Assembly (NCBI GenBank): GCA_964587525.1
Contig: CAZPLZ010000020.1
Location: forward strand, 1 to 25,932
Length of the DNA: 25,932 bases
Direction of reading: 5' to 3'
From: CAZPLZ01 sp964587525
Lineage (GTDB): Bacteria; Oederibacteriota; CAKKQC01
Shown here: one piece after another, positions 9,895 to 18,200 of the stretch
Layout: every line of letters begins with the position of its first letter
Numbering within the stretch: position 1 is the first letter of the stretch
The notes under the pieces: generated by a model
What the model was told of the DNA's origin: nothing
Database searches by the model: none
The model's input: the letters and a program-made list of their open reading frames with translations, nothing else
Program-made: the position numbers and the translations under genes

Positions 9895-11154
9895 CTAAAA
9901 GCCGCGGAGGGAGGTGGCTTCCATGACGCGCTCAACCGCGATCAGATACGCCGCATCCCGATAGGGGAATTGTTCCTTCTGTGAACGCTCGCGTACGTTC
10001 GTCCAGGCTTTACCTAGGATTGTTGCCAGTTCACCGTTGACGTGGGTCTCATCCCAGCGGTAGTGCTGGTGATTCTGCACCCACTCTAAATAAGAAACGA
10101 TGACCCCGCCGGCGTTGGCCAGGATGTCCGGAATCAGGGTGATGCCTCGTTTTTCGAGGAGAAGCGTGGCCTCGCAGGTGGTGGGGAGGTTGGCCGCCTC
10201 CACGATCATCCGGGCCCGGATCGAACTGGCATTCCCGCCGTGAATGACGCTTTCGACGGCCGCCGGGATCAGGATGTCCACATCCAGCTTGAGCAGATCG
10301 TCATTGCTGATCGCCTTGGCGCTTGGCGCGAGGCTTGAGACCGTTGCGCGCCGGCTTCGGTCTTGCACGGCCGCGAACATGGGTTCGATGTCGAACCCGC
10401 CATCGTTGAAAATTCCCCCCGCGTAGTCGCTGACGGCGATGATCCGCGCGCCCGCTTCAGCCAGGAATTTGGCCGCGTGGCTGCCCACATTGCCGAATCC
10501 CTGAATGGCAATTCTGGCGCCCTTGAGGTGGATCCCGGCGGCTTCCGCGGCCCAGGCCGTGACCATGGAGACACCGCGGCCGGTGGCCTCCCTGCGGCCA
10601 TGGCACCCGCCGAGATGCAGCGGTTTGCCCGTCACTGAGGCCCACACGTTGCCGTGCTGCTTGGCATAGGTTTCAAAGATCCAAGCCATCTCCCTTGGAC
10701 CGGTGCCCATGTCCGGGGCCGGGATGTCCCGGTCAGGGCCGAAGAGCGTGGTCAACCGTTCAGCGAAACGTTTGGTCAGGACTTCCAGTTCGCCTGTGGT
10801 GAGATCGTGCGGATTGCAATCGATACCGCCTTTCGCCCCACCGAAGGGGACATCCACCACAGCGGCTTTCCAGGTCATGGCTGAGGCCAGGCCGCGGAAG
10901 TGTTCGAGGTCGACGCTGGGGTGATACCGCAGTCCTCCCTTGAACGGTCCACGGCTCTGATCGTGCTGCACGCGATAACCGTGGAACACGGCTAGTGATT
11001 TGTCTTCACGGCGCAGGGGGAGTACGAAACTGACCTCTCGGTAGGGATTTATCAGGAGATAAATCACCTCTTCCTCGGCACCGGTACGCTCGAGCGCTTT
11101 CCGAACGAACGATTCAATACATTCCTGAGGGTTATGCTTGTCCTGGCTGGTCAT
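9895..11154 (-). CDS. gdhA: Glutamate dehydrogenase (Glu/Leu/Phe/Val dehydrogenase family)
   Basis: From the ATG at 11154 the protein has 419 residues, a typical GDH length. The frame stays open another 50 codons upstream, but those residues do not resemble GDH and overlap the divergent M23 gene. Landmarks are GPFKGGLRYHPSVD (69-82), Lys96 in TWKAAV, the catalytic lysine 108 in FGGAKGGI, PAPDMGTG, and the Rossmann motif GFGNVG. The enzyme interconverts glutamate and 2-oxoglutarate plus ammonium with NAD(P)+; cofactor preference is not clear from sequence. The late motif reads EAANLPTT instead of the more usual EGANGPTT. GAGG about 5 nt before the ATG could serve as Shine-Dalgarno. Members of this superfamily also act on other amino acids, but the core fits GDH. 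Confidence 0.93.
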   Translation of the reverse strand: MTSQDKHNPQECIESFVRKALERTGAEEEVIYLLINPYREVSFVLPLRREDKSLAVFHGYRVQHDQSRGPFKGGLRYHPSVDLEHFRGLASAMTWKAAVVDVPFGGAKGGIDCNPHDLTTGELEVLTKRFAERLTTLFGPDRDIPAPDMGTGPREMAWIFETYAKQHGNVWASVTGKPLHLGGCHGRREATGRGVSMVTAWAAEAAGIHLKGARIAIQGFGNVGSHAAKFLAEAGARIIAVSDYAGGIFNDGGFDIEPMFAAVQDRSRRATVSSLAPSAKAISNDDLLKLDVDILIPAAVESVIHGGNASSIRARMIVEAANLPTTCEATLLLEKRGITLIPDILANAGGVIVSYLEWVQNHQHYRWDETHVNGELATILGKAWTNVRERSQKEQFPYRDAAYLIAVERVMEATSLRGF

Positions 11155-11167
11155 CCTTGCCTCATCA

Positions 11168-11173
11168 TAGAAT
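11168..11173 (+). promoter_or_regulatory. -10 candidate for M23 peptidase gene (TAGAAT)
   Basis: TAGAAT ends 6 nt before the GTG at 11180 and lies in the 25-bp gap to the divergent GDH start. It supports the GTG as the start of a leaderless mRNA. No good -35. Confidence 0.4.
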
Positions 11174-11179
11174 AGAGCC

Positions 11180-12391
11180 GTGCGGCGTGACCAGCGATCT
11201 TTGACGGCACTCATGGTATGGCCTGACCGGCTGACGATGGCGCTGGCGGTCTGGCTGGCGCTCCCGGGTATGGCTTCGGCGGAGGGCGAGTTCGAGCTTT
11301 CCACGCGTGAGGAAGGGAAGACCGTTGTCTTCGTGGGGGAGAATGCTCACCCGTGCATGCCGTATCACGCTGTCATCAAGTTCAAGAAGCTGATCAACTA
11401 CCGGGCGTCTGTGAAGCTACCGGCACGGGTCGTCGTCCCGCCGGGGGAGACCGTTGACTTGTTCTCTCTTACGGTCATCAAGCTTGGCCGGCGAACGGGA
11501 TACAGCGTGTCCATGAAGTCCAGCCCTGGGGATCCCAACGCGGTGCCGGACCGGAGCTATCTCTACGTTCTGCCGTTCGAACACGGGACCAAACACCTGG
11601 TTGGTCAAGGCTATCTGGGGAAATTTACCCATAAAAAATCGTACAGTCTGGATTTCAACATGGAGGAAGGGACTCCGGTCTGTGCGGCCCGGGACGGCGT
11701 GGTTTTCAAGCTCAAGGATGATTCCAACGAAGGCGGGCGGGGGCGGAAGTTCGACCGGAAGGCTAACTTCATCGGCGTCCTGCACGAGGATGGGACTTGG
11801 GCCGATTACGCCCATCTGAAACAGCATGGGGTCGACGTGAAGATCGGGAACCGGGTTGAGGCCGGGCAGGTTATCGGGTTCAGCGGCAACACAGGCCGGA
11901 CGAACGGGCCACACCTGCATTTCGCCGTCAGACGCGCCACCTGGGCAAGCAGCACGACCATGCCGACGGCTTTTCTCAGCGAGGGTGGCGAGCCGGTCAC
12001 GATTGAGGAAAGCCGATGGTATTACGCCTATCACCTTGACAGCGAGCCATTCGAGGCGGTGCTGGGTGAGAGGCTCGTGGAGGCAGAGCTGGAGCGACAC
12101 TGGCAGACAGTTCCGCTCAATGGGAAGGTTGATTTCCGGACCGAGCAGATTGACAACAAGATCGTGCTGTACTGCCGCAACGGCACCAGGGAGTTTCAGA
12201 AGGTCAAAGTCAAGTTCCAGAGACTGGTCAACCTGATGTCTTCGAAGCCCATGCCGCTCACGGTGGCCGTGCCATCCGGGATCGAGGTGTACGTGCTGAC
12301 GCTTACCCAGAAGCCGGGCAGTGGACGGTCCTCGTACCAGCTTGAGTATTCTTCAAAGGCTGTAAAAAAGCGCTCCCCGCGGCAGAGGTGA
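11180..12391 (+). CDS. Secreted M23 (LytM-type) peptidase flanked by duplicated beta modules
   Basis: A hydrophobic signal segment (MALAVWLALPGMASA, ending near residue 34) predicts export. The M23 domain spans about 120-270: LPFEHG, YSLDFNMEEGTPVCAARDG with Asp158, AHL with His212, and GPHLHFAV with His245/His247. The first zinc histidine is not in the classical HxxxD spacing; His151 in KFTHKKSYSLD is the likely equivalent, as in M23 proteins with an FSH...YAVDF pattern. These enzymes cut peptidoglycan cross-bridges. Residues about 46-115 and 326-392 are recognisably similar, so the domain is framed by two copies of one module. The start could be GTG 11180 (TAGAAT 6 nt upstream) or ATG 11213; I chose the former. 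It is divergent from GDH. Confidence 0.9.
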   Translation: MRRDQRSLTALMVWPDRLTMALAVWLALPGMASAEGEFELSTREEGKTVVFVGENAHPCMPYHAVIKFKKLINYRASVKLPARVVVPPGETVDLFSLTVIKLGRRTGYSVSMKSSPGDPNAVPDRSYLYVLPFEHGTKHLVGQGYLGKFTHKKSYSLDFNMEEGTPVCAARDGVVFKLKDDSNEGGRGRKFDRKANFIGVLHEDGTWADYAHLKQHGVDVKIGNRVEAGQVIGFSGNTGRTNGPHLHFAVRRATWASSTTMPTAFLSEGGEPVTIEESRWYYAYHLDSEPFEAVLGERLVEAELERHWQTVPLNGKVDFRTEQIDNKIVLYCRNGTREFQKVKVKFQRLVNLMSSKPMPLTVAVPSGIEVYVLTLTQKPGSGRSSYQLEYSSKAVKKRSPRQR

Positions 12392-12504
12392 GGGGAAGTG
12401 AGGGCGTCTTGATCAAAGATTCAAAAGAGCGATTCAGTGTGGACGTTGTCTATCAGGCTGCCGCCATCATGTGGCAGTTTGCTGGAACGTAAAGGAGCTT
12501 GCTC

Positions 12505-13266
12505 ATGAATATTGATTTGTCGGGAAACATCGCGGTGGTGACGGGTGGGACGGGACAGCTCGGACGGACGATCGTGCGTACCCTGGCTCAATGCGGTGCG
12601 AATGTGGCAGTCCATTATTTGGAAAATCGGGAAAAAGCGGACGAGCTGTGCGCCGAGATCAAAACCTCAGGCCGCCGGGCGCTGGCGGTTCAGGCCGACG
12701 TGACGAAATACGAGTCAATCCTGGTGATGCGGGATACGATTCAGCAGGGTTTGGGCCAGCCCGGCATCATCGTAAACAATGCCGTGATCCAGTATAAGTG
12801 GACCACCATTCTGGAGCAGGCGCCCGAGGATTTCGCGGGCCAGTTTGAGTCGTGCGTGATGCAGAACGTCTACATGGCGAAGGCCTTCGTTCCGGGCATG
12901 ATCGCCAACAAGCGCGGCCGGGTCATCGGCATCAACACGGAGTGCTCGATGCAGGCCTTTGCCGGCCAGGCGGCCTACGTGTCAGGCAAGCGCGGTATGG
13001 ACGGGGTCCTGAGAATTCTAGCCAAGGAGATCGGGGGTCACCAGATTACCGTCAACCAGATCGCCCCGGGGTGGATGATCAGCGACACGGACCGGCAGAA
13101 GGGCACCGAACGGAATGCCACCTATGAGGCCCCCGTGCCGCTGAAGCGCCGTGGCACGGATCAGGACATTGCCAACGCCGTCGCGTTTCTGGCCTCGGAT
13201 CTGGCCGGGTTCATCACCGGCGCCTATCTTCCAGTCTGCGGTGGCAATGTGATGCCGGCGATTTAG
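12505..13266 (+). CDS. SDR family NAD(P)-dependent oxidoreductase
   Basis: The ATG at 12505 has AAAGGAG 7 nt upstream, which decides it over a TTG six bases earlier. The 253-residue protein is a classical SDR: cofactor motif TGGTGQLG (13-20), NNA at 91-93, active-site Asn121, Ser148 (NTECSMQ) and the Tyr158-x-x-x-Lys162 pair (YVSGK). NNAG is changed to NNAV and GASSG is replaced by GGTGQ, both tolerated in the family. Such enzymes oxidise sugars, sugar acids or 3-oxoacyl groups. A 113-bp gap before it holds an imperfect hairpin (CTGCC/GGCAG, around 12459-12478) but no obvious promoter. Its stop codon lies one base before the inverted-repeat element. Confidence 0.93.
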   Translation: MNIDLSGNIAVVTGGTGQLGRTIVRTLAQCGANVAVHYLENREKADELCAEIKTSGRRALAVQADVTKYESILVMRDTIQQGLGQPGIIVNNAVIQYKWTTILEQAPEDFAGQFESCVMQNVYMAKAFVPGMIANKRGRVIGINTECSMQAFAGQAAYVSGKRGMDGVLRILAKEIGGHQITVNQIAPGWMISDTDRQKGTERNATYEAPVPLKRRGTDQDIANAVAFLASDLAGFITGAYLPVCGGNVMPAI

Positions 13267-13267
13267 C

Positions 13268-13583
13268 TTAACAGGTTGCGGAAAAAGTCCTCCCAAAGCC
13301 CGTTCGGGTCGGAGGGGCTTCGCGGTCGCGGGGCCGACCTGCGCTGCGCACTACTCCGTCGCCCTTCGACTCGCTTCGCTCGCTCAGGGCCCCGAGCGAA
13401 GTCGAGGGGCTGGCACGTTCAGCAGACCGTCGCATCCGGACGCCGATCTGGCTTGAGTTTCTGGCCCGTAGTGACCGTGTCGTCCGGCTGCGACCTGAAC
13501 GCACCGCGACTCCGTACCGGTCGGCCAGCGACCGCTCAGTCCCCTCCGACCCGTCCTGCCGGACTTTTTCCGCATCCTGTTAA
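13268..13583. mobile_element. MITE-like element, about 316 bp, with terminal inverted repeats
   Basis: The two ends, 13268-13290 and 13561-13583, are inverted copies matching at 22 of 23 bases (outer part TTAACAGG, inner part GGAAAAAGTCC; single mismatch at 13276). Homology continues inward as subterminal inverted repeats: GGGTCGGAGGGG (13306-13317) matches CCCCTCCGACCC (13541-13552), and 13322-13339 matches 13519-13535, so each arm is about 70 nt. Both ends carry TTAA, which could be a target duplication or part of the repeat. There is no transposase ORF, so it would need enzyme supplied in trans. It begins 1 nt after the SDR stop and ends 1 nt before the YceI stop. A strong RNA hairpin could also end transcription from both sides. 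Confidence 0.65.
13362..13409. repeat. Internal imperfect palindrome within the MITE-like element
   Basis: CCCTTCGAC (13362-13370) pairs with GTCGAGGGG (13401-13409), and CTTCGCTCG pairs with CGAGCGAAG, forming a long imperfect hairpin around CTCAGGGCCC. This resembles the CCCTTCGACTTCGCTCAGGG type of palindromic repeat scattered in many bacterial genomes, here nested inside the larger element. Confidence 0.6.
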
Positions 13584-13584
13584 T

Positions 13585-14172
13585 TTATTTCTTTTCTGTT
13601 GCCTCAACATGAATGGTAATCTTCACGTTGTTACCGATGAGCAGGCTACCGGCCTCGAGCACCTTGTTCCAGGCCACCCCGTAGTCTTTCCGGTTGATCG
13701 TGGCGGAGGCGGTAAACCCGATTTTGTCGCCCATCGTGCCCAGGTGCTCCACCTCGAACGTGACCGGCTTGGTTACCCCATGGATGGTCAGATCGCTCTT
13801 TAAGGTATATTTGTTTTTCTCCTTTTTAACCGGCTTCAGCTTGACGTTCTTGAGGGTCAACGTAGGATATTTCTCTACATCGAAGAAGTCAGCCGAGCGT
13901 AAATGTCCATCGCGTTTTTCATTTCCGGTGTCGATGCTGGCCGCTTGAATCGTAAACGTCCCGGTCGAGGCCTTCGGTTTTTTGGGGTTGAAGGTGAAAC
14001 TGCCTTCAAGTTCCTTAAACTGGCCCGGGACTTTGCTCACCAGGTGGCGGATGGTGAATCCAGCGTGTGAGTGCACGGGATCGATCACATATTCGGCGGC
14101 GTGGCCCAGGCTGGCGAACGCCAGCAGGCTGGTGGCGATCAAGAATCGTGAAATCCAACTGTCTCTGTTCAT
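13585..14172 (-). CDS. YceI family periplasmic lipid-binding protein
   Basis: The protein of 195 residues has a signal peptide (FLIATSLLAFASLGHA, cut before AEYVIDPVHS) followed by a full YceI domain: DPVHSHAGFTIRHLV, GSFTFNP, the central HLRSADFFDVEKYPTLTLK, and NRKDYGVAWNK near the end. YceI proteins are lipocalin-like barrels that bind isoprenoid or other amphiphilic molecules in the periplasm. A perfect AGGAGG (14178-14183) stands 5 nt before the ATG at 14172 and only 2 nt before a GTG at 14175, favouring the ATG. It converges on the SDR gene with the inverted-repeat element between them, and is divergent from the isomerase at 14305. Confidence 0.95.
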   Translation of the reverse strand: MNRDSWISRFLIATSLLAFASLGHAAEYVIDPVHSHAGFTIRHLVSKVPGQFKELEGSFTFNPKKPKASTGTFTIQAASIDTGNEKRDGHLRSADFFDVEKYPTLTLKNVKLKPVKKEKNKYTLKSDLTIHGVTKPVTFEVEHLGTMGDKIGFTASATINRKDYGVAWNKVLEAGSLLIGNNVKITIHVEATEKK

Positions 14173-14190
14173 CACTTCCTCCTCATGTTC

Positions 14191-14207
14191 CTTTAACGTT
14201 GTTAAAG
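14191..14207. promoter_or_regulatory. Perfect 7-bp dyad, candidate operator
   Basis: CTTTAAC, GTT, GTTAAAG is a perfect 7-bp inverted repeat with a 3-bp spacer in the divergent region, 19 bp upstream of the yceI ATG and upstream of the TATAAT at 14254. Symmetry and position suit a dimeric regulator site; a small RNA hairpin in the yceI leader is the alternative. Confidence 0.45.
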
Positions 14208-14253
14208 AGTAAACTCACAGATGGTAGAACAAGTTCCCTGTGAAGATGGATAT

Positions 14254-14259
14254 TATAAT
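14254..14259 (+). promoter_or_regulatory. Perfect -10 (TATAAT) upstream of isomerase
   Basis: TATAAT with a predicted start of transcription near 14266 would lie downstream of the ATG at 14221, which argues for one of the later GTG starts of the isomerase. The -35 is weak at 16-18 nt spacing. Confidence 0.5.
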
Positions 14260-14304
14260 AGAGTGCGTGGCAAAGTGCCTGGAGAAACTCCGCGAGATGG
14301 GCAA

Positions 14305-15177
14305 GTGACCCGGACCCGCACCGGCGGGTTCGTGATCGGGTTCCGCCGCGGCTGGTCTGACTGGCAGAAGGATCCCGCGAACGTGATCCGGTGGGCGAAG
14401 GAAAATGGGTTCGGTGCGGTGGATCTGGGCCGGGATGGCAACATCACCGGCCAGGCGGTGCTGGACGCCGGCCTGAAGCTGGGTTCGGTGGACCTGCTGG
14501 AGTGGAGCGGGATGATCGCGTCGGACAGGGCGCACCGCGCCAATGCGGTGGACCGGAATCGGGACTACATCAGGGCGTGTGCCGCGTTCGGACCAGTTAA
14601 TCATTTTCTGGTCATGCTTCCGCAAACCCCGAGTCTTCCCCGCGCTGAGAACTTCACGTACATGGTGGAAAGCTTCAGCACCCTGGCACCTGTGCTCGAG
14701 GAAAACAAGGCCCGGTTAGTCATTGAAGGTTGGCCTGGTCCGGGCGCCTTGTGCTGCACGCCGGAAAATTACCGGGAATTTTTCAAGGCATGCCCCTCGA
14801 AATCTATGGGGATCAATTATGATCCGTCCCACCTGATCCGGATGGGAATCGATCCGCTCCGGTTCCTGCGCGAGTTCGTGGAACGGGTCTATCACGTGCA
14901 CGGCAAGGACACCGAGCTGTTTCCGGAAGGGTTGTACGAGTACGGCAACCTGCAGCCACCCACCTTTGCCAAGGAAATTCCATTCGGCTCACGCTGGTGG
15001 CGGTACACGATCCCCGGCCACGGCGTGATGAGTTGGTCTGAAGCCTTTCGAATCTTAAAAGAGCACGGCTACACTGGCTGTGTCTCCATTGAGCTGGAGG
15101 ATGCCAACTTCAACGGCGCCGAGGCCACCGAGAAGCAGGGCTTCAACCTCAGCCGCACCTTCCTGGAGGGCTGTTGA
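14305..15177 (+). CDS. Sugar phosphate isomerase/epimerase, TIM barrel (second copy)
   Basis: From GTG 14305 the protein has 290 residues and begins MTRTRTGGFVIGFRRGWSDW, which goes straight into the first barrel strand. The same frame is open from ATG 14221, but that start has no Shine-Dalgarno and would lie before a perfect TATAAT at 14254; GTG 14263 and 14275 are also possible. Family features are the metal-ligand segments VIEGWPG, INYDPSHLIRMG, VYHVHGKDTE and CVSIELEDANF, typical of xylose-isomerase-like epimerases acting on sugars or sugar phosphates. It is only distantly similar to the isomerase at 1-622. It converges on the DUF4091 gene. Substrate unknown. Confidence 0.88.
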   Translation: MTRTRTGGFVIGFRRGWSDWQKDPANVIRWAKENGFGAVDLGRDGNITGQAVLDAGLKLGSVDLLEWSGMIASDRAHRANAVDRNRDYIRACAAFGPVNHFLVMLPQTPSLPRAENFTYMVESFSTLAPVLEENKARLVIEGWPGPGALCCTPENYREFFKACPSKSMGINYDPSHLIRMGIDPLRFLREFVERVYHVHGKDTELFPEGLYEYGNLQPPTFAKEIPFGSRWWRYTIPGHGVMSWSEAFRILKEHGYTGCVSIELEDANFNGAEATEKQGFNLSRTFLEGC

Positions 15178-15208
15178 ATCTTTACACCGATGACGTCGAG
15201 CTAAATTT

Positions 15209-18200
15209 CTAAATTTCCGCCAGCTCTTCGATAGCTTGGGCGATGGCGCGGCGGCGGGATTCGATCGGGGTGGGGTCCTTGGTGAATGAAGTCAGGCTTT
15301 TGGTGATATCTTCCGGCACTTCAAGCAGCGCAGCGTAGTCTTTCCTTTTGTCCTTCGCCAACTTGCTGCCATGCTGGTTCAGCAGACGGCGCAGGATGGC
15401 GAGATACTCGTAGTCCTCGATGCCATCCCGCAGCATCTCCAGCCGGATGCTGTCCACCGGCCCGTCCAGCACGGTTTCTGCCTGCCGGCCGCTCGCTGCG
15501 GCCTCCGGCGGATAAATAAACCGGCCGTCGCCGTTGCCCCAGGGTGACTTGGTGCCGGCGGGTGTGCTGTAACCGGACGTCCAGCCCATGGGATCTTCGT
15601 ACGGGTTCTGTGGGTGGTCCGGATCGGGATAGGCCGCGTTGCTGGTCCAGTAGTTGGTCTGCCAGATCAGGATGCCGTCAATCTTGCGCTTCCAGGTTTG
15701 CCAGAGCCAGACCCGCAGCTCGGTGGCCGGGTGGTCGATAAACAGTCCGGTGTACGGAGCCGTAGGCCAGGTGCACACGTACCACCAGAACTTTTCTCCG
15801 GCCTGGCGGCGCTCCTCCGCCTTCACGTGGTTATACTCAGGGGTGACTGGGCACCAGAGATTAGGGCCGCCCACCAGCTCCGACTCTGGCTGCTCGGTCA
15901 GCATGCGCTGGATGCCCGGCCCCGCCTCTTTGAGCTTCTTGAACCCGTTCATGACAAATTCGTAGTCCTTGGGATCCGGTTCGTCGAACCAATAGACAAA
16001 GGCATCCTTGAGCCAGCCTTTCCGTCGTAAGTGCTCTTGCATCGCGCCGACGCAGGCGCGAAAGGCGGTCTGATACTCAGGCGTGTGCTCTCTATAACCC
16101 AGCAAGCTGGGCTCGTAACGGGCATGGAAGGTTCCTCCGCCCATCCCAGGGATGGGCAGGGCGAAGGAGTTGAAGTGATAGCGGTCATAGACGATTTCCA
16201 TGGCTTTATCCCAAGCGGTCCAGTCGATCTCGGGTTTGAGTGATTTGGGCGGAAGCGGTTCGAATCCGCCGCCCTTGAGCAGCTCCTTGCCCGTTCCTGC
16301 ATCCGTGAGGGAGACTTCGTCGTACCAGACCGCTCCTGTGGGCGTGCCGTCGTCCGCCCAGACGCTGGCGTAGAGGGTCAGGCGCACCGACTTGGCTCCT
16401 TCAGGGAAGTCGGTGACGGTTTGATCGAAGGGCCGCCAAGTGCCATCCCCCTCGATCAAGAAATTGTTGTTGCGGCCAGTCATCCAATTCTCCTGTCGGT
16501 CGAAGTGATTCAAGGCGACGATGAATTGCTGGCCCGCAATTTTTGTCTTGTACCAGAACTTGAGATTAAGTCCACGGGCAGGGATAGAAATGATCGGGCT
16601 GTAGTGAGCGGACGGCTGGCTGGAAGAGCTCGCGTCCTCCACAAAGAGCGAGCTTTTCCCTGCGTGTTTTTCTTCACGGTCGCGCATGCCGCCGCTCCAC
16701 TCGCCTGCCTGTGGCCAGTTGATCTGGAACGGATCGAGCGGGACGGGGTCATACGGCGAGATGTGGTGGGCGCCGAGGCTGGTCAGATACTTGTCAAGCA
16801 CCTTGCGCCGCTGAGCAGGATCGGTGATCTTCTGATACCGCCAGACATTGCCCGGACTGAACCCGAAAGCTGTCACACAGCTCATGCGATCCGGCAGCTC
16901 GAAATCGAACACCTCCACTGAGATGGGGACCTCGGCCCGGTACTGATGCGCCCGCAGCGTCAGGGTTCCGAGGTAGATGCCGGCCTTTGCGTTGCGCGGA
17001 ACATGCACCCGCACCCAGAAGGGCTGGTTGTCTCCTGCTGAAAGGTCGAGCGGCTTGGTCAGCGGCGGCAAGGGATCGGGCCAGGGGGCGGCAACGCTGG
17101 TCGCGTCCGTGGGTTTCGTTACGTTCACGTACCGGACGCGGAGCACGTCGATCTCCCTGGCCCGGATCCGTGAATCCTGAGGCCCTTTGAGGATGCCTGG
17201 TTTGATGGTGAACTCGCGTAAGGCTTGGGCGGGTCGGATCACCAGCTGCGCCGCCTCGGTTTCATTCCTCGCCGCCCGGATCACCATGGCGTGCGTTGCA
17301 GCTTCCGGTCCCGGGGGTGGCCGCGTCTGGCTGATCTTCCAGCCGGAAGAGGTCCACCACAGGGCCACCGCATCGCTGGAAGCCGGCAGCCGGTTGCCGT
17401 ACGATGCGTTGTACAACTCTGCGACCCGAAACGAGGTCTGAGCCTGGTAGGTGATATCACCGCCGAAGGACAGGCGCAGGTCATACTGGCCTGAGCCGGA
17501 CACCTGATAGGGGATGCGGACTTGTTGTGCTCCAGGTTTGAGGACAACCGAGGTGGACACCTGCATTTGTTCCTGACCATTGAGGGTCACTGCCGCTACG
17601 GGCCGTGCGGTGATCGGTTGCTTGGTCAGGTTGGTTACCGAGGTGACGATGACGTTGCGCTCCCCAGGCAACCCCTCGCCGAGGCTTTGAATGGCGACCT
17701 TCAGCCTCGGGTCTTCCTTCGTCACGGTCACAAAGCGGGTGGCTCCCTGGACTTCTACGGGCGGCCCCTCAAGGGTGGCTTGATAGTGATACATATTCAC
17801 TTGAAATGACCCTGGATCGGAGTCGGGGCCCAGGGCCTGACGCGACCGGGCACGGAGCCGGATCCAGATTTCCTTTGCTGGCAGGAGGGACGCCGGGAGG
17901 GGGAAACTCCCTCCGGCTTGCCGGTTGATGATGCCAAGCTCGGTCCACTTCCGGCCACGCTTTGAGGCTTCCACCACCAGCTCGCCATTCACGTAATAGT
18001 TGACGGTGACTCCCACCGTGGCAGCGGTCTGCCGTCGGGATCCTACGCGGTGGCGGTAGACCACTTCGCTGCCAGCTCCAAACACCCACCGGTGGGTGTT
18101 GAACCCGCAGCGGTGGGAGGCGAGCGGACGGCTGTGGTTCCGGGAGATCGAGCCGAACGGCGCCAAAAACTCATACTGTTGCCCAGAGACGGTTTCGCCC

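Noticed and set aside
11155..11304. 50-residue N-terminal extension of glutamate dehydrogenase
   Set aside because: It is unlike GDH, overlaps the divergent M23 gene and its promoter candidate, and the normal GDH length starts at 11154.
13276..13803. 175-residue ORF crossing the inverted-repeat element
   Set aside because: It runs through the repeat and antisense to YceI; composition is repeat-driven and no domain is visible, so it is not a transposase.
14221..14304. ATG 14221 as start of the second isomerase
   Set aside because: It has no Shine-Dalgarno and lies upstream of a perfect TATAAT; the residues before 14305 do not look like the family's N-terminus. Not fully excluded.
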